Part shown: piece after piece, positions 57,104-64,000 of the stretch
Position numbering within the stretch: position 1 is the stretch's first letter
Layout of the letters: every line of letters begins with the position of its first letter
Source of the DNA: Euclidia mi
Lineage: Eukaryota; Arthropoda; Insecta; Lepidoptera; Erebidae
Reading direction: 5' to 3'
DNA length: 64,000 bases
Assembly: GCA_944739405.2 (NCBI GenBank)
Contig: OX123182.2
Coordinates: 14,767,326 to 14,831,325, forward strand
Notes under the pieces: generated by a model
What the model saw: the letters and a program-made list of their open reading frames with translations, nothing else
Database searches by the model: none
Told to the model about the DNA's origin: nothing
Made by a program: the position numbers and the translations under genes

Positions 57104-58387
57104 CTAACGAAATAACGACTGACAGTATCTCCTCCAAGTCTCAGAGATGTCATCTAATTCTGTTATTAGTTTGCCATTGGGATCTTCAATGGCCCATGTT
57201 TTAGATGACAGAGTCTTTGTAATGAAGCGAATTTTTTTAAAGAGGTCTCGGGATTCAAATTTGTGGGCGTGTTGGTCTATATCTTTGCATATTTGTCGCA
57301 AATAGGCGTTGTGATCTCGTCTGCACTGTCTCTGAATCTGGGCTGACAGCCTATTTAAGTTTTCAACAGTTGAGCCTCGTGCTTTTATCTCTCTCCTCTC
57401 TGTGACCAGTTCCATAGTATCTTTGGTCATCCAATGTTGACGCTTGCGTATTCCAGCAGGTGGCGATTGTGACTGCACTGCCGCGAGTTTAATGAGTTTC
57501 ACTGCCCTGTTCCACAATTCATCAGATGTCTCTTCTTCGGTGTCAGCCTCAGACCATGTGTGCCAGTTTTGTTCTACGGCTTCCCTAAACATGATGTGAT
57601 CCCGAACTCTGATGCCTTTTTGTTTGTCGGAGGTTCTTGCTGCAGTGAGTTTTAATTTCAAGTTTGCAATCAAGAGTTGGTGATCTGATCCACAATCAGC
57701 TCCAGGAAGCGTATGAGCATTTTGAATTGAAGCTATCCACCGTGATGGCACCATGATATAATCTATCTGATTGCGGTACTTGCCGTCCGGGGATGTCCAT
57801 GTGTATAGCCTTCTTGGATGATGTTGAAATCGGCTGTTTGCAATTACAAGGTTGTGTTCGGTTGCGAACTGTATAAGGCGATCCCCTCTGTCATTGCGTA
57901 TACCAAGGCCAAATTTCCCCACGCATTCGTTTACCTGGTGAGAATGTGCACCAATTTTGGCGTTGAAGTCTCCCAAAATAATAAGTATCTCTCTGTTTGG
58001 GAGTTTAGATAAGGTCGCTTCGAGTTCGGTATAGAAGTTCTCAATGACGTCATCACTTGCAGCACCGGTAGGAGCGTAGACTTGCACAAGGTTTATGTTC
58101 ACAGGTGAAGCTTTTATTTTCATGGTAAGTATTCGGTCGTTTACTGGTTCATAACCCAACACGCAGTTCCTGAGTTGTAAAGGAACGAGGAATGCAACTC
58201 CATTCCGGCTATAGTTGTTATTACCAGAGAAGTAGATAATGTGCGTATCGGTACGTATATGGCCGCTATTTTTCCAGTGGGTTTCGCTTACTCCACATAT
58301 ACTTAAACCACATCTGGTGACCTCTTTCTCTAAGATTTCAAGTTTTCCAGGATAAAGCAAGCCTCTGACGTTCCAAGTTCCTATCCT
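57104..58387 (-). pseudogene. RTE ORF, endonuclease part
   Basis: The minus frame is open from about 58387 and begins IGTWNVRGLLYPGKLEILEK, the N-terminal AP-endonuclease motif. It continues with ICGVSETHWK (catalytic glutamate), 'VQVYAPTGA', 'LGDFNAKIGAHSHQVNECVG', 'YTWTSPDGKYRNQIDYIMV' and 'GADCGSDHQLLIAN' (Asp-His). All endonuclease motifs appear intact. It ends at TAG 57104-57106 after WRRYCQSLFR. The frame then continues into the reverse transcriptase fragment, so a deletion has joined the two parts and left a stop at or near the join. It is related to the vertebrate BovB/CFDP2 family of endonucleases. Confidence 0.85.
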
Positions 58388-58876
58388 TTAACTTGACGTA
58401 ATTTCACAGACATTCCAGTAACACCGTTTCCATCAGGAGCCTGGTTTCCTACTCCTCCATGGCCGGTATCCAACTTACTACACCGCATGCTCCGGACGCA
58501 ACACGGCGCCGGTTGCTAAGCGGATTGCATGGCGATCGCAGCTCTTTATCTTTAACTTTCATAATGACTGTCTTGGGAATTTAGTGCAGTGGTTTCCCGT
58601 TGCCTTCTGCACCAGACATTTTGGGGGTTATTTAGTCCTCGAGGCCGCTGTAGCCTCTCCCAGCCGGTCGCCCAGCCAGGTGTATGGGTATACCGCCATT
58701 GCTCGGTCGCCGGAGCCTCGTTCGTTATCTAGCAGGGAGCACCACGGCGACTAAGGTGTCGCCGCCGCCAGCTATTCATACGAACCACTAGCGCGTGCAG
58801 GTGAGGTTGACAATTGGATCGGATGAGATGTGATTTCCGTTCTTCCCTTACTCCCCTAGGAGTAAGGAATATACAT

Positions 58877-60454
58877 GGAGAGGGCAAATAGTACATATAG
58901 AAAAATTACACTATACACATATATACGAAATCGAGATAAAGCCACCAAACATAGTGTTGTCTCGTTTTGTCTTAGGGATATCTCTGACTGAAAAAAGAGA
59001 TAGCCATAGTTTACTGAATAAATTAAGCATGACGATATTTTATTAGAAATGTCATTCGTGCCACTGTCGCCATATTTTTCGCCAAAGTTTGTGGTACATC
59101 TGCTGTGAAATCCTTGTATGTCGAACATAATAATTTTGTTTTTGTGCATAAAGATGTCTAAAACCAAGATGAATCAGTGCTTCAGGCTGTGTGTTTCATT
59201 ACCGTATGTATGGTGCCATTCATGTCCGGTACTTTCTCAGCGACACAGTATCGGTATTGGCTCTCAGAGAATATTTTGTTACACGTTTGATACAAGGGTC
59301 GTCTTTCGCTTTGCCATGTTCGCCCACATTTACATTATGGAATAAACTAATCTGGCAAAAGATTTAAACTAACTAAAGTAACTTACTACAAACATGTATT
59401 ATTTTCCTCTAACCGGCTCCATATCGATATCGATTACATTCTGGAGTACAACCCAAATGGCAGCCATTTTATTTGCCCAACGTTTCGTAGGTATGCACGC
59501 CAATTTCGTAGGTATGCACGCTAAATTTGTAGGTATTGGACATACCATATCCATGTCTTTCCCAGATCGATGATTTTTAAGATCGTAAGATTCCAGGGCC
59601 GCCAGACCTTTCTTATTTTTTCGGAAACAAAATGTGTAGAATAATGTAGTGTTAGTATGTGCTATGAGTGTACGCATACTTGCTAGCTTGAATCGAGGGC
59701 CAATTTTTGGGTATGAGGAGCTACAGGTCCACGGAAACAATTTCCATACATACCTATATAGAAAACATTTTGTGTCATGCTCTGCAATTGTAACCCCTTC
59801 TATATCATTTGCATAAATTTTGTTAAAAACCGTAACCAAATCGTATCATCGTCTTTTATTTTTGAACCTCCATAACTATATAGGAAATATATTCAAATAA
59901 CGCTTGTTGGCTACTATAAGAAATCTCCGAAGTCCGACATATTTTTAATAGTCAAACTCGAATTGCAATAAATAACTACAGGACTTCAGTGACTACATAA
60001 CATCAGCGAACACGAAAAATGATAAGGTACTTAAAAGAATATGACAGCAAAATATTGAGCTGCCCTGAGTACGGCCCTGCACGAACAAACTGGGGGCCAA
60101 TTCTGCTATTTTTATATGACATTGATATCATATTTTGAATGGATTTAAAAGCGGTATTCTGAAAAGCTTATGTCATTATCGTATAATTTAAACTAAACAG
60201 TTTGTCGTTGACACATATACGATCTCGTTACAATTTCATTCAAATATCATATAATTTAGAAGAATAAGCTTTTTGTGACGTAAGTATGACACTGACATGA
60301 TATCGCGACTATATTTATTTAGCGGAATTGGGCCCCTGATATGTGTGCATTCCACGCTTTCAGCGAATGTGTGCAGATACGCTCGACGCATTTTCCGTCA
60401 GATGTGTACCGATTCATTTGACGGAATAGACGCGACCGAAGATACGTTCGACGC
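58877..60454. other. Right part of the 26-bp-bounded region
   Basis: Non-coding apart from two weak frames (58856-59167 minus; 59399-59839 minus) with no domain. A 22-base unit TTTCGTAGGTATGCACGC is repeated about 2.7 times at 59483-59545, inside the second frame. Confidence 0.4.
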
Positions 60455-60487
60455 ATCTTCCGTCAGATATGTTCCGCCCCAAACGTT

Positions 60488-61889
60488 CAATTTCTACACG
60501 GGATTACACTCGTTTTGAGTCTGGTCACTCTTTGTACCCGTCCGTTGTATGTTGGAAATCTACCCCAATTCATGCAATCATACCCACCTCTCTGCCTTGG
60601 GCAAAGGCGTAGAATGAGCTTTGGGGCTCAAATTATTAATTGTAAACTCGTTGTCCTGCTCCCGTAAACGATAGACGAATATTTCCCAAATGAATTGCAG
60701 TAACATAAAGGAAATATATTTATTATAACGTAAAATAAACACGAGTAAATGTAATATCAATAATTATTATCATACAATAATGTGTTTATGAAATGAAACC
60801 AAATAATTATCTAGTGTTCCAAATAAACCTACATTATAATAACATTGCCAAAACATGACACCACTATTACTATGACTAGTTATTCGACCAATTATCTCGA
60901 TACAATTATTAGCCTCTCATGGCTAACGTTACCTTGGTAATAAAATTACCTATTCACTATTTCGGGATATGGTTTACTTTTTGCGTATATTGATTTATGT
61001 AGCTTGTAGCGAGATGTAGGTTATTTTTTGCTCCATTTATTTGTGGTACAGATTATTCTACCAGTAATACAGGTCGATTTATAAGTTATGTATTTCCATG
61101 TAACCAGGTTATTGACACAGAATATCCCTGGCCGCATTTTCTTGGGAACAGTTTATTTTGGCTTGGAGTTAATATTGAAGTAAAGTTTTTTGCCCTGTAG
61201 GGACATGACATAGTTCTAAATATTTTTTCCTGTCTTGTCACAGAATATCTGGATATAACAGTATCTATACTGTTGTATTGCGTAGGTTCAGGTAGAGGAC
61301 CTTTGTGTTTACCTACATGCCATAACTTTTCCTATTGTTTTAACCGTCTTCGCTTTATATATATGTATGCATTGGCTTCGTAGCGTTTTAACATACAGCT
61401 ATGTGTATGAGCCAGAGCGAATACAGATATTGCACAACAACTGCACTTACTATGAAACTCACAGGAATATTGAGGTCTAGCATTTCGCCTTTTCTAAAAT
61501 ACTATGGAAGCACTATCTAGATGGTTGTTTATTTTTGAAGTAAAATAAATTATATTAGTTCGCAGTAGACTTAAAGACCGCACTGCAACTGGAGGGTTAA
61601 ACTTGAACGAAGCGACTGCGACCAACGCAGTAGTTTTCTAAGAATTCTGAGGTTTACCCTCGCCTCTCAAAGCTAATGAACTTACATGGAATTAGTAAGT
61701 CAAAATAATATTATCTTATACTAGGAATTTAATAATTCTAACCAAACAGTGCGTGGTGCATGCATTTACATGATGGATACTCAATTCTGTGTTAACATTT
61801 ACAGTATAATGACTGTGAGTTTCATTCATGCATATACTCGTATATTCAAAATCAAAATAATAATAATATTACATCGAAGATTAAATAAC
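60488..61889. other. Non-coding stretch, no gene seen
   Basis: No supported feature. AT-rich. Confidence 0.4.
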
Positions 61890-62060
61890 AAAATATTGGC
61901 AACGATAGCCAAGTGGAGCGACACTGCCATGCAGAGAGTATCGAGTGCCAGCCCACGGCGTACTTATTATGACTTTTCAAAATTATGTGCGTTTCAAATA
62001 GTAAATTATGACTTGACCTGTGAAAGGTTTTACAGTTGTTGTGAGGAGACATAAGCATTG
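61890..62060 (+). mobile_element. Degenerate head of the third SINE family
   Basis: GGCAACGATAGCCAAGTGGA, GCCATGCAGAGAGTATCGAG and ATTATGACTTTTCAAAATTA match the 5' half of 53858-54178 in the opposite orientation. The B box is eroded. Confidence 0.5.
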
Positions 62061-62536
62061 AATTCAATGACATAGGTTTAAGTTGTGGAGGTCAGACAGC
62101 AGTCTGTTTGTGGACAAACCAATATTCTGTCAAATTTGGTGGTACTGGAAAGCGCTCCCCGGGTGCCAAGGTGAATAGCAACCGATCATGATGGTGTTCT
62201 CAGATCAAAAGTATTCCGTTAATTGGGAGTGTAAAAACAGCATGGCACACCAAAACTTCATTCACTTACAAATATGTATATAAAAGGTGCCTTAAATTTT
62301 CATTGACAGTGAATCATCCACCTTATTTTATTTGAATTTCTTGTGCCCTACGCTCAAGCCTTTACTTGAAGTTTTCCTTATTTTTAGATTAGCTTGCAAG
62401 TTTTAAAACATTAAGTACTTATTTTCATATCAAATTTAGCCAAACCGATATCAATTTTGATTCACTCTGTAGTACATCAAATGAATACCCTTAAATAATA
62501 AATGAAACAAAATTCACCTTTTTCTATACATACATA

Positions 62537-62712
62537 GACTCACGCCTGTTTTCCCGAAGGGGTAGGCAGAGGCATATTAAACGCCCACTATTCGCCAGTG
62601 TTTTGATCCCACGTAATAGGTGGCGAGCCTATTGCCGCTTATCGGGATATTTTGTTTGCCAGAGCCTCGTCCGTTGATCGGCAGGTGCACCACTTGCAGG
62701 TGAGGTTGGCTT
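62537..62712 (-). mobile_element. SINE 3'-part, minus strand, 5'-truncated
   Basis: The plus strand reads ACTCACGCCTGTTTTCCCGA, AGGGGTAGGCAGAGGCATAT and CCCACGTAATAGGTGGCGAG. This is the antisense 3' half of the family at 8307 and 39337. The following 50 bases (CAGAGCCTCGTCCGTTGATC, TGCAGGTGAGGTTGGC) resemble 58707-58812 in the RTE 5' UTR. Confidence 0.6.
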
Positions 62713-64000
62713 TTTCTATAACCGTAACACAATTGCCTAATAGCGTGTTTCCGCCGAAGGCTGCGTAACCAACTAAGTCCCGTTCTATATTAAAATATAA
62801 CCCTACTTATTGTGTAGGTATGTCACGGAAATGTTTTCAATTTTGTGTTATTATATAATATGTAAGTAGGTGGAGTAGATGATACCTGACCTTATTCATA
62901 TCATCTTATATACGGTTTCATTTATTTTCATGTAAGTTGAATAAGAATACATTGGGTTTGTAGCGGATAAGCGTACAAAAGTGTATATGCCGTTTTTATT
63001 TGTTTAGCAACTCTGAGATGTATTGGATAAGGGCTATGTATTTGTTTTATAATTATTATTTTCTGCCCTAGCTGTGTAGTAATTACCATAAGATTGCGGT
63101 CCAGATACGCCATTAAAATATATTGTTTTTGGACTTGTCTTTCATTATTTATCAAATAACAGAAGTTTATTTTAAATGTTAAGGGGATTAATTAAAGTTT
63201 AAGCCATGTCCGTGGGATCGCAAAGGTTGTCACGCGGTCCAAACTGCTGGTCGATTTAAAGCTTTCACGATTTGTATGCAATAAGCAAGTTTCATTAACG
63301 GATGCTATTCATGTTAACATATTATGTATGGTTTTGCTAACGTTTTTACCGTCTTACAAGTTTCTTGATTACGAAGGGTTAGTTGATTAACGTGATTATT
63401 AGATTCCATATAAAAACACAGGAGAAAAAGTTAATTTAATAATCATCAAAACCTTATATAAAACTTCTACTTCTTTCTTCTTGTAATAGTGTAGTTTTAA
63501 AGAATAAATAATTCTCCTGTTGCATTACACGAAAAGCAGCACGCATTATTTTAATAAGTCAATAAAGCAATACTATGTTTGCGAAAATTAAATTACACAA
63601 ATATGATTAAATATTAAATACGCGCCAAATCTTTCTTCTCTCTAACACACAAGCCCTATATATTCCTATAACCATGATATATGTATTCGGGCTGTTAACA
63701 TCAGGCCGAGCTCTTTGGGATTGCTTTTATTTTTATCGATATTGGCACACACTACAAAGGGTTACCCCACATATAAGACTGAAGAATTGTGGAGCAAAAG
63801 ATATAGTTTTAGACTTTATTGGTACCGAAATAAAAGTAAGTTTATTGCGTACTCGTGATATAGGGAGGTACAATAACTACAAAGCATTTTCTGTCTAAAA
63901 AAGGTTACCAATAAGAGTAAATTTAGTATCACATGGGACTTTACAAATATTCAATCTATAGACACAAAGTTAAATGTCATATGTGATTATCATGTTCCAT
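62713..64000. other. Non-coding stretch to the window end
   Basis: No supported gene. A weak 74-codon frame at 63674-63898 has no recognisable content. Confidence 0.4.

Larger units (their letters stand above)
56109..58860 (-). mobile_element. RTE retrotransposon with internal deletion and exact 16-bp TSD
   Basis: AGTAAGGAATATACAT occurs at 56093-56108 and again at 58861-58876. The element runs on the minus strand, with a 5' UTR (58388-58860), one long damaged ORF and a (GAA)n-like tail at 56109-56120 on plus. The exact target duplication indicates recent insertion. The ORF lacks the front half of the reverse transcriptase. Confidence 0.88.
55904..60480. mobile_element. Region bounded by a perfect 26-bp inverted repeat
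   Basis: GGGGCGGAACATATCTGACG...GAAGAT occurs at 55904-55929, and its exact reverse complement at 60455-60480. Near the right end a related motif (TTTTCCGTCAGATGTGTACC) is repeated at about 60389-60408, giving subterminal repeats. About 1.8 kb remains after subtracting the inserted RTE. A weak minus-strand frame of 146 codons lies inside (59399-59839), with no recognisable transposase motif. No target duplication was seen next to the repeats, so the transposon interpretation is tentative. Confidence 0.45.

Noticed and set aside
59399..59839. 146-codon minus-strand frame as a transposase remnant
   Set aside because: It has no ATG at its start and no DDE or zinc-finger motif, and part of it is a 22-base tandem repeat.

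Overview
The window looks like nuclear DNA of a moth or butterfly (Lepidoptera). It is AT-rich and has almost no long reading frames outside transposons. It carries several dispersed repeats that I recognise from lepidopteran genomes: SINEs with tRNA-like heads, fragments reading 'CCACTGCTGGGC' or 'GGACATAGGCCT', and 'GCAGACGGATCGCCTGATGG'. It also holds RTE, CR1-like and BEL/Pao retrotransposons typical of insects. Nothing is bacterial: there are no operons, CRISPR arrays or rRNA. The only host coding piece I can support is one exon of a beaten-path-like immunoglobulin protein (about 5571-5733, + strand). Much of the rest is probably intron or intergenic DNA.

Layout. 1-16165: a MITE at the left edge, scattered SINE and LINE tails, the beat-like exon, a 213-bp TIR element (11036), an interleaved inverted repeat (11632-11926), an element full of GCATAA motifs (13.9-15.1 kb) with an RTE 3' end inside, and a 300-bp MITE with an 8-bp target duplication (15479). 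16166-34325 (copy A) and 36346-43043 (copy B) are two direct copies of one low-coding sequence. Copy B shows the empty sites for insertions in copy A: a CR1-like LINE (16700-21490), a 5'-truncated RTE (about 22337-23744), a nearly pristine BEL/Pao element (25311-32801, 604-bp LTRs that differ by one base as read by eye, 5-bp TSD) and a GC-rich retroposon (33590-34193). Copy B in turn carries a small foldback insertion (38314) and a 3.9-kb repetitive block (38652-42597).

43-46 kb holds a Harbinger-like 848-bp element (TSD TTA) and LINE tails. 46259-53292 is a minus-oriented LTR element (TG...CA ends, 4-bp TSD TTTA) with no gag or pol. Its 4-kb interior contains an array of tRNA T-arm-like hairpins (GGTTCGATTCC on the minus strand). 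This is the most unusual object in the window. 55904-60480 is bounded by a perfect 26-bp inverted repeat and contains an internally deleted RTE (56109-58860) with an exact 16-bp target duplication. The remainder, to 64000, holds SINE fragments and sequence in which I see nothing.

How parts work together. The SINE heads supply internal pol III promoters. The 3' end of one SINE family resembles the 3' end of the RTE at 22.3 kb and carries the same kind of microsatellite tail, consistent with RTE enzymes mobilising it. The BEL/Pao element is the only autonomous-looking transposon, but two stop codons separate its gag and pol. The CR1-like LINE has an intact ORF2 and a single stop in ORF1. All coordinates, alignments and identities were read by eye.
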